Assembly: GCF_000422345.1 (NCBI RefSeq)
Contig: NZ_AULP01000005.1
Span: 1 to 64,000 of the forward strand
DNA length: 64,000 nt
DNA from: Neomelitea salexigens DSM 19753
Lineage (GTDB): Bacteria > Pseudomonadota > Gammaproteobacteria > Pseudomonadales > Spongiibacteraceae
Reading direction: 5' to 3'
Every line of letters starts with the position of its first letter. Position 1 is the stretch's first letter. The notes beneath the pieces are model-generated. The model was not told the origin of the DNA. It saw only the letters and a list, made by a program, of their open reading frames with translations, and ran no database searches. Below are positions 32,931 through 42,961 of the stretch, one piece after another. The position numbers and the translations under genes were made by a program.

Positions 32931-35588
32931 ATGTTAAAAAAATTGTTGCTTAGCGTCAGTGTTTTACTGCTACTCATCATCATTGGCATCACCGCCATTG
33001 TTATTCAGCCACAACTTCTGCAGGGCGCAATCGCGACGGGCGGCCAGCGTTTTGCCGGCCTCGACATCACCTTCGAGTCGCTCAGCTCCCACCGCAGCCC
33101 CCTACGGCTGGAGCTGAAGGGACTGGAACTTCGCAATCCCGACTGGCCCGAACCGACACTGTTACGCCTAGACACCTTGTCACTGAAGCTTATCGCCTCC
33201 CCCTTTGACGACGGCGCCTTCTGGTCGCTGCACAGCAAAGGACTCACGATTAATCTGGAGCACAACCGCGAGGGCGAACTCAACTGGCTGACCAGTAAAC
33301 TGCGTGGCGACGGCGAAACCGCCTCGCCAGACGCTGAGCCTTCGACTCCTGCTCCCGTGCAATTGCCGGGCGATTTTAATTTTCAGGAAATTGTCCTGCT
33401 CGACAACCATATTCATATTCTGCGCGCCGACGGCGAGCGCTATCACATCGACCTGCCCGAGGTTAGAGGCGAGCGCAGTGAAACGGCTAACGGCCACCTT
33501 TCATTAGAGCTGGCCTATGCCCAACAGCATTTTGTGGTGAGTGGGGATATCGTGTTGTTTGATCCCAGTGCCGGTGTGCTGGACTATCAACTCGCCATTG
33601 AACATGAAGACGCTCAACTGAACAGCGAGGGCCGCCTATCGCTAAGCCCGGACCTATCCGGCAGCCGCATAGCCCTATCCCTCGCCTTGCAGCGTCTGGA
33701 AGGGTTGGCAACCATGGCAGGCTTGGAGCATGCACCAGCGCTACCTGAAAGCCACCTGGCCACAACCTTAGCCATCGACAATGGCTACCAACTCAGCGAC
33801 ACCACCCTGGTCCTTGGCGACAATACCCTGTCTGGCACACTGACTGTCGCCACTGATTTTTCGCGGATCGACGCCAAACTTAGCAGCCCTTCATTGAATA
33901 TCGATGCACTGCAGGAAATTTTCGCGCCCGCCCCGCAGGAGGCAACACAGCCTGATGCGGCAGCAAAACCGGCCGAGACCGCGATGGACTGGCAGTGGTT
34001 GAGCAAGCCAGAAGTGAAGACAACACTTGCCATTGAGCGACTGGTTGCCAGCGGCTGGCAACTGGATGCACTGAAAGTCACTGCCACAACGGGCGAGCAG
34101 CTGTCCGCGGACTTTAGCATTGCCACGGTAAGTGAGGCGGCCAGCCAGCGCCAGCTAAACGACGTAACGGGGGAAATTCGCCTGACGCCATTGGCACCGC
34201 AGAGCGAAGGCGCTGATGCCCGATTAGAACTGGCACTGCGCGAGCGCGGTGTAAACGTCGATATAGAAGGTGACGTTAACCTCAACGGCAAGACTGGCAA
34301 CGCGCTAAAGATCAGCGCACAGGCGCCACAGAGCGCACACCTTTGGGCGCTGGCGCAGCTGCCCTGGCAAGAAGCCGGCGCGCTGGCGCTAACCGGGGAG
34401 TTCGCCAGTGAAGCGCAGCGCTACACGGTAAACAGTTCCGCCTCACTGGGTGAGCAACAGGCCGATATGACGCTGCAATACAAAACGCCGGAAGCCTTGG
34501 AGTACGGCCACCTAGACGGCCAATTAACCCTTAAAAACCTCTCGATGGCCTTCACTTCGCCTGCCAATGAAAGCCCTTCGACACAAACCAGCACGCCGCG
34601 CCCGCGCAGCAAAAAATTGCTGAGCAAAGACCCTTTAGCCTTTGATGTCCTGCATAAATTCGAAGGCCAGTTAAACATTGACCTTCAAGATGTCGATACC
34701 GGCTATACCTACATCAAGCGTGCGTCTCTGGCGCCCAGCGTGAAGAAAGGTGTGCTGACCCTCAGCGACAGCCGCATTCTCACCAACGGTGGTGAAGCCC
34801 GGCTTTCCGCGCGGTTGGACGCCAACGGCGAGCGCCCACAACTGCGCAGTGAAATCCGTGTTGACGGCAGCGACTACGGCAAACTCGGTTTAGAAAAAGC
34901 GGCGGGCATTCGCGGCGGTACTGGCGATGTACGCCTCAATCTGCGCGCCAACGGAAACAGCCCCGCCTCCCTGGCCGCCTCCCTCAACGGCCAGGTCGAT
35001 ATCAAAATTACCGACCTGGAGGCCAAGGGCAATGCGCTGAACCTGATCGGTAGCGACGTGCTCACCGAAACATTTAACAAGCTCAACCCGTTTAGAGAAA
35101 AACGCAGCAACACCGAAATCGAGTGTCTCGCCGTGCACTTTACAGGCCGTGACGGCAAGTTTGTCAGCAACGACGGCATTGCCCTGGAAACCGAAACTAG
35201 CAAAATTATCGGTACCGGCCATATCGATTTTGCCAATGAAGAATTGCGATTTGGCATCTCGCCCATCGCTCGCAAGGGCGTTGGCATTAATGTTGGCGCC
35301 GCAGCAGGACTGGTCAGGCTGGGAGGCACCTTTAGCAAACCGCGCGTAGAGGCCGACCCCGGCGGCATGTTTACCTCGGGCCTCTCTACTGGTGCAGCCA
35401 TTTACACAGGCGGCCTGTCGCTGGTCGCGCAGGGATTAATGAAGCGCGCGCTGTATTCGGGGAGTGCCTGCGATGGTGCCTTGGAGGAAATTCCCAGCGC
35501 TGACGAACTGCCGCCAGAATTACTGCAACCCGCTGGCAATCCCGCCGCACCGGCCAGCACTGAACAAGTAACGCAGCCCAAGCCCTAG
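32931..35588 (+). CDS. AsmA-family inner-membrane protein
   Basis: 885 residues with one N-terminal membrane helix (LLLSVSVLLLLIIIGITAIVIQ) and a long periplasmic part of beta-strand repeats. The C-terminal AsmA region is clear (ASLNGQVDIKITDLEAKG, NTEIECLAVHFTGRDGKFVSNDGIALETETSKIIGTG, near 680-770). AsmA-like proteins are thought to bridge the periplasm and carry phospholipid to the outer membrane. Two low-complexity Ala/Pro/Thr linkers are seen (~118-132 and ~333-350). It stands alone between divergent sfsA and convergent rsmC. Confidence 0.9.
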   Translation: MLKKLLLSVSVLLLLIIIGITAIVIQPQLLQGAIATGGQRFAGLDITFESLSSHRSPLRLELKGLELRNPDWPEPTLLRLDTLSLKLIASPFDDGAFWSLHSKGLTINLEHNREGELNWLTSKLRGDGETASPDAEPSTPAPVQLPGDFNFQEIVLLDNHIHILRADGERYHIDLPEVRGERSETANGHLSLELAYAQQHFVVSGDIVLFDPSAGVLDYQLAIEHEDAQLNSEGRLSLSPDLSGSRIALSLALQRLEGLATMAGLEHAPALPESHLATTLAIDNGYQLSDTTLVLGDNTLSGTLTVATDFSRIDAKLSSPSLNIDALQEIFAPAPQEATQPDAAAKPAETAMDWQWLSKPEVKTTLAIERLVASGWQLDALKVTATTGEQLSADFSIATVSEAASQRQLNDVTGEIRLTPLAPQSEGADARLELALRERGVNVDIEGDVNLNGKTGNALKISAQAPQSAHLWALAQLPWQEAGALALTGEFASEAQRYTVNSSASLGEQQADMTLQYKTPEALEYGHLDGQLTLKNLSMAFTSPANESPSTQTSTPRPRSKKLLSKDPLAFDVLHKFEGQLNIDLQDVDTGYTYIKRASLAPSVKKGVLTLSDSRILTNGGEARLSARLDANGERPQLRSEIRVDGSDYGKLGLEKAAGIRGGTGDVRLNLRANGNSPASLAASLNGQVDIKITDLEAKGNALNLIGSDVLTETFNKLNPFREKRSNTEIECLAVHFTGRDGKFVSNDGIALETETSKIIGTGHIDFANEELRFGISPIARKGVGINVGAAAGLVRLGGTFSKPRVEADPGGMFTSGLSTGAAIYTGGLSLVAQGLMKRALYSGSACDGALEEIPSADELPPELLQPAGNPAAPASTEQVTQPKP

Positions 35589-35610
35589 GTGAGCCCGAGC
35601 CCTGGGCGGG

Positions 35611-36654
35611 TTAGTCAGCCATTTTTTTTAAGCGATATACTCGAAAGCCATCCTGTTCACTGAGCAGCTCATGCTCAGCGAACAACGCTGCGGCATAGCG
35701 CGGCAGGGGAATAAACTGGTTGACCACAAACAGCGCTTCGCCATTGCGCTTGAGCAAGCGCGCGGCGGCCTTTAGGAACCGCTCAATCAGGCCGCTTTCA
35801 ATGGCAAAGCCCTGATGAAACGGCGGATTACACAGCACGACATCCACAGGGCCAGTGAGGCCATCAGCGCAATCGGCCAGCTGGATGTCTGCGGCGAGAC
35901 CGTGCGCTTTTGCATTTTTCTCGCAGGCGAGCAGCGCTGTGGCATTGTTGTCGGTCATCAACCACTGGCAGCCAGGAAGTTGTTGGGCGGCCATAATACC
36001 GAGATAACCATAGCCGCAACCGAGGTCAGCCAGCCGTTTGGGGGGGCGCGCCATTGACGCCAACACGCCGGATAATTGCTCAATTAGCAAAGCGCTACCG
36101 CGATCGATTTTCTGCCAGCCGTAGATACCTGGCTTGCTGTACATAGCCGGCGACTCGTGGATCAGCCGCAGTTGTCGATAATCTTTATCTGGCAGCGTCG
36201 CATCACTTTCACCCCGTTTGGTCAGGGTGGCAACATAGGCACCGGCGTCGCATTTTTCGATGTGGCGCGAGGCATCGAATACCTTGGCAGCTTTGTCAGC
36301 GTAGCCTTTCACGCCATCATTCTTATAGCCGCTAAGCAGCAGGCGGCCGCCAACCGGGAGCGCCGACATCGCGGCGTTGATTAACATGTTGACCAACGGC
36401 CTTTCTTTCGACACGCGGTACACAATAGTCTGCGGCGGTGCCTCAAGCGTTGCGGGCACCTCAAAGTCACCCAACGACACGGAAAAACCCTCGGCAGAGA
36501 GCGCGTGAGAGGTATCACAGCGGTTACTAAAGACGTGACAGTCTCCCCGCGCGGCGGGCAGCTCTCCCGAGACCTGCTCGTCGGCAAACCACCAAACCGG
36601 GCCCGTGAGTTCGGGCAGGCGGTCATAGAGCTGTTGCAGCGGCCCATCATTCAT
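35611..36654 (-). CDS. rsmC: 16S rRNA m2G1207 methyltransferase RsmC
   Basis: 347 residues with two methyltransferase-like domains as in E. coli RsmC: a non-catalytic N-terminal copy and a catalytic C-terminal copy with the SAM motif LADLGCGYGYLGIMA and the N2-methyltransferase motif NPPF (VVLCNPPFHQGF). It modifies G1207 of 16S rRNA. Its start overlaps the end of rsuA by 8 bases, so two small-subunit rRNA modification genes are coupled. Confidence 0.93.
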   Translation of the reverse strand: MNDGPLQQLYDRLPELTGPVWWFADEQVSGELPAARGDCHVFSNRCDTSHALSAEGFSVSLGDFEVPATLEAPPQTIVYRVSKERPLVNMLINAAMSALPVGGRLLLSGYKNDGVKGYADKAAKVFDASRHIEKCDAGAYVATLTKRGESDATLPDKDYRQLRLIHESPAMYSKPGIYGWQKIDRGSALLIEQLSGVLASMARPPKRLADLGCGYGYLGIMAAQQLPGCQWLMTDNNATALLACEKNAKAHGLAADIQLADCADGLTGPVDVVLCNPPFHQGFAIESGLIERFLKAAARLLKRNGEALFVVNQFIPLPRYAAALFAEHELLSEQDGFRVYRLKKMAD

Positions 36655-37369
36655 GTGGTGTCATCACGCTTGCGCGCTCCTCAGCGGTTAGTGGGCGGTA
36701 CTCGCCCTCGTTCAGGGTTTCATCGAGCTCAATACCCCCAATTGCCTCACGATGCAGCTCAATCACGGCATTGCCCAGCGCACCAAACATGCGCTTAACT
36801 TGATGGTAGCGCCCCTCGCAAATACGCAGGCGCGCTTCGCAGCTGGCGAGAATGTCGAGCTCGGCAGGTAAGGTACGCTGCTTGTCGTCTTTCAGGAAAA
36901 TACCTTTGGCAAATTTTGCTATCGCGGCCTCGGCTATGGGCTCGGCCGTGCGCAGCCAGTATCGCTTCCAGCACTGCTGTTTGGGCGAGGTAACAGCATG
37001 AGACCAATTACCATCGTCAGTCAGTAACACCAGGCCGGTGGTATCGATATCCAAGCGACCGGCAACGTGCAGCTTCTCGGGATTATCTTCATCGAGCAAA
37101 TCCAACACCGTTAAATGCCTGCGGTCGCGGGCTGCGCAAACGTAGTCCTGCGGTTTATTGAGCATAAAATAACGTGGCTGAGCACTGCGCAGAGGCTGTC
37201 CGCGCAGACGGACATCGGCATCCTCGGCGACCGCTGCTCGCGGATCCGACAATAGCGCGCCGTCGAGGCTGACCTCACCGGCTTTAATTAGTCGCTTGGC
37301 ATCACTGCGAGAATAGTCAGTCACCGTTGCTAGAAAGCGGTCTAGGCGGATGGTTTTACTGGAAGACAC
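36647..37369 (-). CDS. rsuA: 16S rRNA pseudouridine-516 synthase RsuA
   Basis: About 240 residues: an N-terminal S4 RNA-binding domain (IRLDRFLATVTDYSRSDAKRLI) and the synthase domain with the catalytic Asp in GRLDIDTTGLVLLTDDG. The start chosen is GTG at 37369 with AGGA 8 bases upstream; a longer frame from TTG at 37393 would start in the U-run of the upstream gene's terminator. It is coupled to rsmC. Confidence 0.92.
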   Translation of the reverse strand: MSSSKTIRLDRFLATVTDYSRSDAKRLIKAGEVSLDGALLSDPRAAVAEDADVRLRGQPLRSAQPRYFMLNKPQDYVCAARDRRHLTVLDLLDEDNPEKLHVAGRLDIDTTGLVLLTDDGNWSHAVTSPKQQCWKRYWLRTAEPIAEAAIAKFAKGIFLKDDKQRTLPAELDILASCEARLRICEGRYHQVKRMFGALGNAVIELHREAIGGIELDETLNEGEYRPLTAEERASVMTPHE

Positions 37370-37391
37370 CCAATATATCCTGTTCAGGCAC

Positions 37392-37415
37392 AAAAAAAGG
37401 GGCTTGCGCCCCTTT
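37392..37415 (-). terminator. Terminator of the Glu/Lys-rich secreted protein gene
   Basis: The stem AAAGGGGC / GCCCCTTT (37396-37403 with 37408-37415) has a 4-base loop and a T-run on the minus strand (complement of the A-run at 37392-37398). It lies 58 bases beyond the gene at 37473 and just before rsuA. Confidence 0.85.
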
Positions 37416-37472
37416 AGTATTTTACATGCTTAAACGCGATATGCAGCGTCTGGTTTAAACGCCCGCCGGTAC

Positions 37473-37985
37473 TTACTCGGCGCCCGCCTCAACGTTGGCG
37501 TTCACACGAATATTACCCAAGCCCTTAATCGCTTTTTTGGCATCATCTGCTTTCGCCTTTGCATCTGCTTTCGCCTCAGCTCGGGCTTCAGCACGTGCCT
37601 GGGCTTCTTCCTCAGCTTTGGCATCACGCTCGGCGCGCTTGGCTTCCATCTCAGCTTTTTTTGCTTCCATTTCTGCGCGCTTTGCCTCGCGTTTCGCTTC
37701 CATCTCAGCTTTCTTTGCTTCCATTTCTGCCCGCTTTGCCTCGCGCTTCGCTTCCATTTCCGCACGCTTCTCGTCAGCTTTCGCCTTCATTTCAGCGCTT
37801 TTTTCTTTGCCGTACTGATTCGCCTCTTCTGCTGAAGCGCCGGCATTTACTTCAGCATTTGCCTCAACACTCGCTTCGCTAGAGCCGCCAAACAAGCGCC
37901 CAAAGAAACCGCGATCGTCGTCAGCCAAAGCCACAGCGCTGCTAAACATCACGGTGGCAGCAATAACACAGTGTTTAATCGACAT
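37473..37985 (-). CDS. Secreted Glu/Lys/Ala-rich helical repeat protein
   Basis: 170 residues, not recognised. A signal peptide (1-21, ending AVALA) is followed by a short RGFFGRLFGG motif, then an Ala/Glu stretch and about 85 residues of nearly pure Glu, Lys, Arg, Ala and Met with EMEAKREAKRAEMEAKKA occurring twice in tandem. Alternating acidic and basic residues at i/i+4 suggest a rigid single alpha-helix or a coiled coil in the periplasm. The C-terminal end (GNIRVNANVEAGAE) looks strand-like. It has its own terminator. Confidence 0.8.
   Translation of the reverse strand: MSIKHCVIAATVMFSSAVALADDDRGFFGRLFGGSSEASVEANAEVNAGASAEEANQYGKEKSAEMKAKADEKRAEMEAKREAKRAEMEAKKAEMEAKREAKRAEMEAKKAEMEAKRAERDAKAEEEAQARAEARAEAKADAKAKADDAKKAIKGLGNIRVNANVEAGAE
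37640..37760. repeat. 54-base tandem repeat inside the helical protein gene
   Basis: Two nearly identical 54-base units encode the 18-residue repeat EMEAKREAKRAEMEAKKA, with a partial third unit on one side. Only a few bases differ between the copies. The repeat probably arose by slippage or unequal crossover and may vary in number between strains. Confidence 0.7.
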
Positions 37986-38361
37986 AATGTATCCCCAGAT
38001 ATTGGTATTTGATTTTTCGTATTGTTACGCACCACGACCCTAGGGTCGTTTTCAGCGCTCACCCAAATCGATGGGTGATCAACCACTTTCACAGTCTAGA
38101 TTTGGCAGCTAAGAACTCAAGCGTCCTTAGCAGCAATATTCACCGCAACTAAATCCAAGCTGTATTGTCCGGCAGCGCAAAACGCCACCGAAAACGCAGC
38201 TTACACCACATAGCTGAATGGAATATGAACACTGACTCACAGAAAACAAACCGGGCGAAGCGATCGTTGCGCAGCAAGTACAATTGCCAAATTTTGGGAA
38301 TACCCCTATCTTACTAACGTAATTGCAAAAGAAGACAAGAACACCAAGGAAGGAGTTCTCA
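37986..38361. other. Divergent intergenic region
   Basis: About 375 bases between two divergently transcribed secreted-protein genes. It must carry both promoters. An inverted repeat GCTAAG-N12-CTTAGC is seen at 38108-38131. I see no small gene or convincing promoter boxes. Confidence 0.35.
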
Positions 38362-38676
38362 ATGCAACTAGCCAGACCTTACCTATTAGCGCTCGGGGTT
38401 AACCTTTCACTCTTGGCCTGCTCGGGCAGCAATTCTGCCGATACTAATGACGAGCCACTTACTGGCAAGCGATTCTTCGACTCTGCCGCCAGCAAATTTA
38501 TTGCAGCCTCGCCCGGCATGACTCGCCGCCAAGCCAATTGCATTGTTTCAGCGATGACAGAAAGCGGAGAGATTGGCCTGGGAGAAATCAACGCCATGCG
38601 CAGCACCGAGAGCGGCTTGAGTGGCCGCCAGTCGCTGATGGAGGCCTACCAAAAGGCCGCCGACACCTGCAGCTAG
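38362..38676 (+). CDS. Small putative lipoprotein
   Basis: 104 residues from the ATG at 38362, which has a strong AGGAAGGAG site; the open frame upstream is leader sequence. A lipobox LLAC ([11 protein letters not shown]) gives lipidation at about residue 20. The mature part has two more cysteines (ANCIV and DTCS) that may pair. The pattern [16 protein letters not shown]...INAMRS is short and helical. I do not recognise the family. It overlaps convergent prfC by 4 bases. Confidence 0.8.
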   Translation: MQLARPYLLALGVNLSLLACSGSNSADTNDEPLTGKRFFDSAASKFIAASPGMTRRQANCIVSAMTESGEIGLGEINAMRSTESGLSGRQSLMEAYQKAADTCS

Positions 38677-40259
38677 TGTTCCCTTGTCGCGCGGAAGCGG
38701 ACTTTCGGGTGGCGCTCTTCGGTCAATGACAGGTTTACCCTTGTCGGGGCCAGGTAGGTGAGGTGGCCACCACCATCGATGGCGAGATTCTCGGCGCATT
38801 TGCGCTTGAACTCATCAAAGGCCTTGGGATCATCGCAATCTACCCAGCGCGCGGTATACACGTTGATCGGCTCGTAGATCGCCTCAACTTTATATTCGTC
38901 CTTGAGCCGGTAGGCGACTACATCAAACTGCAACACCCCAACCGCACCCACGATCAAGTCACTGTTGCGCTGAGGCATAAACACCTGGGTAGAGCCTTCC
39001 TCAGACAATTGTTGAAGGCCCTTTTGCAGCTGCTTGGATTTCATGGGGTCACGCAGCCGGATTCGGCGAAACAGCTCAGGCGCAAAGTGGGGAATGCCGG
39101 TAAATTTAAGCTCTTCACCACTGGTGAAGGTGTCGCCGATCTGGATAGTGCCGTGGTTATGCAGGCCGATAATATCGCCAGACACCGCCTCCTGCACCAG
39201 GGAGCGGTCGCCGGCTAGAAAGCTCACCGCATCGGCAATTTTTACGTCTTTACCCAGGCGCACATGGCGCATCTTCATGCCCTTGCTATAAGTGCCTGAG
39301 CAGATGCGCATAAAGGCAATGCGGTCGCGGTGTTTCGGGTCCATATTGGCCTGAATTTTAAACACAAAACCGCTGAAGCCCGCTTCGCCCGCATCGACCT
39401 CGCGTTGATCGGTTTTGCGATTCAGCGGCGCTGGCGCCCACTCGACAAAACCGTCGAGCATTTCCCGCACACCAAAGTTGGACAAGGCCGTACCGAAGTA
39501 AACCGGGGTCAGCTTGCCCGCCAAGTATGCGTCGTGGTCGAACTCGTGACTGGCGCCGCGCACCAGCTCAATTTCATCGAGGTAATCTTCATACTCATCG
39601 GCCAGTAGTTCTCGGGCGGCGTCGCTCTCAAGCCCGTCAATGCGAATATCTTCAGCAATAACACTGCCTTTGCCGGGCTCAAAAACATGAATGGTATCGG
39701 TATAGAGGTTGTAAACCCCCTTGAACTCCTTCCCCATACCAATCGGCCAATTGATCGGCGCGGCTTCAATGCCCAACACACTTTCAATTTCATCGAGCAG
39801 CTCAATGGGATCGCGAATATCGCGGTCCATCTTGTTAACAAAGCTGAGGATGGGCGTGTCTCGCAAGCGGCACACGTTCATTAATTTAATGGTGCGATCC
39901 TCAACACCCTTGGCACCATCGATCACCATCAGCGCGGAATCCACCGCTGTCAGCGTGCGGTAAGTATCCTCAGAAAAATCCTCGTGCCCTGGGGTATCCA
40001 GCAGATTGACGATGCGGTCCCGATAAGGGAATTGCATCACTGACGAGGTGACGGAAATGCCCCGCTCCTTTTCCAAGCTCATCCAGTCAGAAGTGGCCGA
40101 TTTATCGTTTTTCTTACCCTTGACCGTACCCGCAACCTGGATCAGCTGGCCGAGCAGAATCAATTTTTCGGTGATGGTGGTTTTACCGGCATCGGGGTGG
40201 GAAATAATCGCAAAGGTGCGACGCTTGGCGATTTGCTGATCTAGCGACTGCTCTGACAT
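38673..40259 (-). CDS. prfC: Peptide chain release factor 3
   Basis: Translational GTPase that recycles RF1/RF2 from the ribosome. 528 residues, the family norm. The GTPase motifs are G1 [10 protein letters not shown]2 [12 protein letters not shown]3 [16 protein letters not shown] and G4 NKMDRD. The C-terminal domain ends [11 protein letters not shown]. It is a single gene on the minus strand, divergent from the helicase gene and convergent with the small lipoprotein. Confidence 0.97.
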   Translation of the reverse strand: MSEQSLDQQIAKRRTFAIISHPDAGKTTITEKLILLGQLIQVAGTVKGKKNDKSATSDWMSLEKERGISVTSSVMQFPYRDRIVNLLDTPGHEDFSEDTYRTLTAVDSALMVIDGAKGVEDRTIKLMNVCRLRDTPILSFVNKMDRDIRDPIELLDEIESVLGIEAAPINWPIGMGKEFKGVYNLYTDTIHVFEPGKGSVIAEDIRIDGLESDAARELLADEYEDYLDEIELVRGASHEFDHDAYLAGKLTPVYFGTALSNFGVREMLDGFVEWAPAPLNRKTDQREVDAGEAGFSGFVFKIQANMDPKHRDRIAFMRICSGTYSKGMKMRHVRLGKDVKIADAVSFLAGDRSLVQEAVSGDIIGLHNHGTIQIGDTFTSGEELKFTGIPHFAPELFRRIRLRDPMKSKQLQKGLQQLSEEGSTQVFMPQRNSDLIVGAVGVLQFDVVAYRLKDEYKVEAIYEPINVYTARWVDCDDPKAFDEFKRKCAENLAIDGGGHLTYLAPTRVNLSLTEERHPKVRFRATREH

Positions 40260-40507
40260 GACCTATCTTCTGCTGTAGGGAAAGAACCGGTACGCTCACC
40301 GGAAAAAGAGCGGCGATTCTACGCCATCGGCGCGCTATTTTCAGCAATAGCCTCAGCAAACTGTTCAAATATTAGGCATTTATCTGGTGCTAACCCGCGT
40401 TATCGCGTAAGCTAGCCCGCCGCCAAAACAGGCGGCTTTGAACACAGGGAGCCCCGCTCGACTGGCACCGGCCACTCGCCAACGCCGCTCCCCCATTGAG
40501 ACGATCT

Positions 40508-41818
40508 ATGCAGTTTACTTCCCTGGGCCTTTCGGCCCCGATCCTTGAAGCCGTTACCGATAGCGGTTATACCACTCCCTCACCAATCCAAGCGAAAGCC
40601 ATTCCCGCCGTATTAGAAGGCCGTGATGTGATGGCTGCCGCGCAAACCGGCACCGGCAAAACCGCCGGCTTTACCCTGCCGATTTTGGAGATGCTCTCCA
40701 CCGGCAAGCGCGCCTCACCCAACCAGGCCCGCGCATTAATCTTAACGCCGACTCGCGAACTCGCCGCCCAGATCGGCGACAATGTCCACAAGTATGGCAA
40801 AAACCTACCACTGCGCTCTACCGTGGTATTCGGCGGTGTGAAGATCAACCCGCAGATGATGAAGCTGCGCAAGGGCGTGGATATTTTGGTCGCCACCCCT
40901 GGCCGCCTGCTCGACCTGTACCAGCAAAATGCCGTGCGCTTTGACGAGCTGGAAGTGCTGGTGCTCGATGAAGCCGACCGTATGCTGGACATGGGCTTTA
41001 TTCACGACATTCGCAAAATTCTGGCGCTGCTGCCCGCTAAACGTCAGAACCTGATGTTTTCCGCGACCTTCTCTGATGATATTCGCAAGCTTGCCAAGGG
41101 CATTGTTAACAACCCCGTCGAAGTGTCGGTAACGCCACCAAACAGCACCGCCGAACGCGTCGAGCAGTGGATATGCCCGGTCGATAAAAAACGCAAACCG
41201 GCGCTGCTGGCAAAGTTGATTGAAGAGAATGGCTGGCATCAGGTACTGGTGTTTTCGCGCACTAAACACGGCGCCAACAAACTCAGCCGTTTTCTCGACG
41301 ACCGCGGCATTCCCTCGGCACCGATTCACGGCAACAAGAGCCAGAATGCCCGTACCAAGGCGCTGGCGGAGTTTAAAAGCGGCAAGATTCAAGCGCTGGT
41401 GGCCACCGATATCGCCGCGCGCGGTTTGGACATCAGTCACTTGCCCCACGTGGTGAATGTCGATCTGCCGAATGTGCCAGAGGATTACGTACACCGCATT
41501 GGCCGCACGGGACGCGCCGGGGCTGCCGGGCAGGCCGTTTCACTGGTGAGCGCCGACGAATTTGACCAACTCAGCGACATTGAACGCTTGATCAAACAGC
41601 TGCTGCGCCGCGAAGAAATAGAAGGCTTTGAGCCGACTCACGTCTTACCGGAGTCACGCCTGAACGCGCGCCCTGGACGCAGCCGTAAGCCACAGCAAAA
41701 CCGCAAACCTCACTCGGAACACCGGGACGGACAACGCCCACCGCAGGCGAGACGGCGTCGCCGCCGCCCCGCCGCTGGCGGCAAAAGCAGTGCGCGGCCA
41801 GCGAGTGGAAATCGCTAG
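40508..41818 (+). CDS. rhlE: DEAD-box RNA helicase, RhlE-like
   Basis: 436 residues from the ATG at 40508. All DEAD-box motifs are present: Q motif ([11 protein letters not shown]), Walker [24 protein letters not shown] ([13 protein letters not shown]), SAT, and [11 protein letters not shown] basic Arg/Pro/Gln-rich tail (about 390-436) fits RhlE-type helicases, which use such tails to hold RNA. It acts in ribosome assembly or mRNA decay. A GC-rich hairpin (GCCGCC-N6-GGCGGC, 40419-40436) lies in the leader about 70 bases before the start. Confidence 0.9.
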   Translation: MQFTSLGLSAPILEAVTDSGYTTPSPIQAKAIPAVLEGRDVMAAAQTGTGKTAGFTLPILEMLSTGKRASPNQARALILTPTRELAAQIGDNVHKYGKNLPLRSTVVFGGVKINPQMMKLRKGVDILVATPGRLLDLYQQNAVRFDELEVLVLDEADRMLDMGFIHDIRKILALLPAKRQNLMFSATFSDDIRKLAKGIVNNPVEVSVTPPNSTAERVEQWICPVDKKRKPALLAKLIEENGWHQVLVFSRTKHGANKLSRFLDDRGIPSAPIHGNKSQNARTKALAEFKSGKIQALVATDIAARGLDISHLPHVVNVDLPNVPEDYVHRIGRTGRAGAAGQAVSLVSADEFDQLSDIERLIKQLLRREEIEGFEPTHVLPESRLNARPGRSRKPQQNRKPHSEHRDGQRPPQARRRRRRPAAGGKSSARPASGNR

Positions 41819-41835
41819 TCTCGACCGAGAGCGGC

Positions 41836-42960
41836 TCAGGTAGAGATGCCTGTCGCCGCTCGCTGTTTGCACCGGCGCTTATGCCTGGCGCGACGTCGTT
41901 TGGCGCGTCGCGTCAACCACAGATAGCCGCCAGTGAAGGCCAGCAGTAGCGGCGCCAATCCCAATACACTCCATATCACGCGACTGGTCAGTCCGGCGAA
42001 GTTACCAAAGTGCAGGCGCCGAAAGCTATCCAACACCTTTGCCCCCATCCCAGCAGTGCGAATATCGCTCGCCGCTAATACTTCACCCGTGTCGGCATTG
42101 AAACCAATGCTGCTCGCGTATTCGCTGAGCAGAGGGTTGGCAGAGCCAACATCCCCCCAGAAACGGATCGCCCGGCCGGGCTCCCAGGGCAGGGATAAGT
42201 ACCGAGCCGTAAAGCCAGGCAGTTGCGCCTGACTCTCGGCAAGTAAGGCATCAAGCGATAGGTCGCGGCTATACATCCGCCCTTCGACTATCGGGTGCTC
42301 GTGGCCATCGGCATGCTCTTGGTATTCCTCAATACTGTGCGCGATATTCCAATAGCCCCCGGTAATGCCGAGCACCAACAATACCGGCGATGCCAGCGCA
42401 CCACTCAATTTGTGCAGGTCGCTGTAGTACACGATACGCCGGCTGTGGCGGCGCAAGGTGAACAGGTTTTTCCAAAACTTGCGATGCAAAATCAGGCCGC
42501 TAATGCCAAGCAGGCACAGCACGAGCGCCACCACCGCACTCACCATAATGCCGGCATCGTCCAACAACAGGGTGTAGTGCAACTCCAGCAACCAGTCACT
42601 GAGGTAGTGGTCGGTCGCCACCGCTGGCGCCAATAGTTCACCTCGATAGGGGTCGACCAAGGTATACAACCAATCTCGGCTGCCGTGCGCAATCACATAC
42701 ACCTGATCGGCGCGCTGTGGATCATCAAACAGCGTCCAGCCTACGATTTCATGATTCGGCAAACCTTGGTGCAGCACCGCTTGCAATGCATCCAGAGACT
42801 GCCGCTGCCCACTGGCCTGAACCCGCACCTTTTCGGGCATCAGCAGGCGGTCAATTTCGTGCTTGAACACGAGAACACTGCCGGTCGCGCAGATAATCAC
42901 CAACGGTACGCAGGCCGCCAGCGCCAACCAGCTGTGCCATTTGAACAGCCACTTATTCAT
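41836..42960 (-). CDS. PepSY-associated TM protein, siderophore/iron-linked
   Basis: 374 residues with four membrane helices (~10-30, ~140-165, ~190-215, ~335-355) and two PepSY-like periplasmic parts. N-terminal WLFKWHSWLALAACVPLVIICATGSVLVFKHEID-type layout and the histidines on the helices are typical of PepSY_TM proteins, some of which (FpvG, FoxB type) reduce or release iron from siderophores at the inner membrane. It ends in an Arg-rich tail. It follows the TonB receptor with a 1-base gap, so both should answer to the Fur box at 45091. Confidence 0.85.
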   Translation of the reverse strand: MNKWLFKWHSWLALAACVPLVIICATGSVLVFKHEIDRLLMPEKVRVQASGQRQSLDALQAVLHQGLPNHEIVGWTLFDDPQRADQVYVIAHGSRDWLYTLVDPYRGELLAPAVATDHYLSDWLLELHYTLLLDDAGIMVSAVVALVLCLLGISGLILHRKFWKNLFTLRRHSRRIVYYSDLHKLSGALASPVLLVLGITGGYWNIAHSIEEYQEHADGHEHPIVEGRMYSRDLSLDALLAESQAQLPGFTARYLSLPWEPGRAIRFWGDVGSANPLLSEYASSIGFNADTGEVLAASDIRTAGMGAKVLDSFRRLHFGNFAGLTSRVIWSVLGLAPLLLAFTGGYLWLTRRAKRRRARHKRRCKQRAATGIST

Positions 42961-42961
42961 G

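Noticed and set aside
35580-35610. Hairpin between the AsmA gene and rsmC
   Set aside because: CCCG...CGGG pairing is short and has no T-run on either strand.
37370-37393. Upstream TTG start for RsuA
   Set aside because: It lies in the U-run of the preceding gene's terminator; GTG at 37369 has a proper ribosome site.
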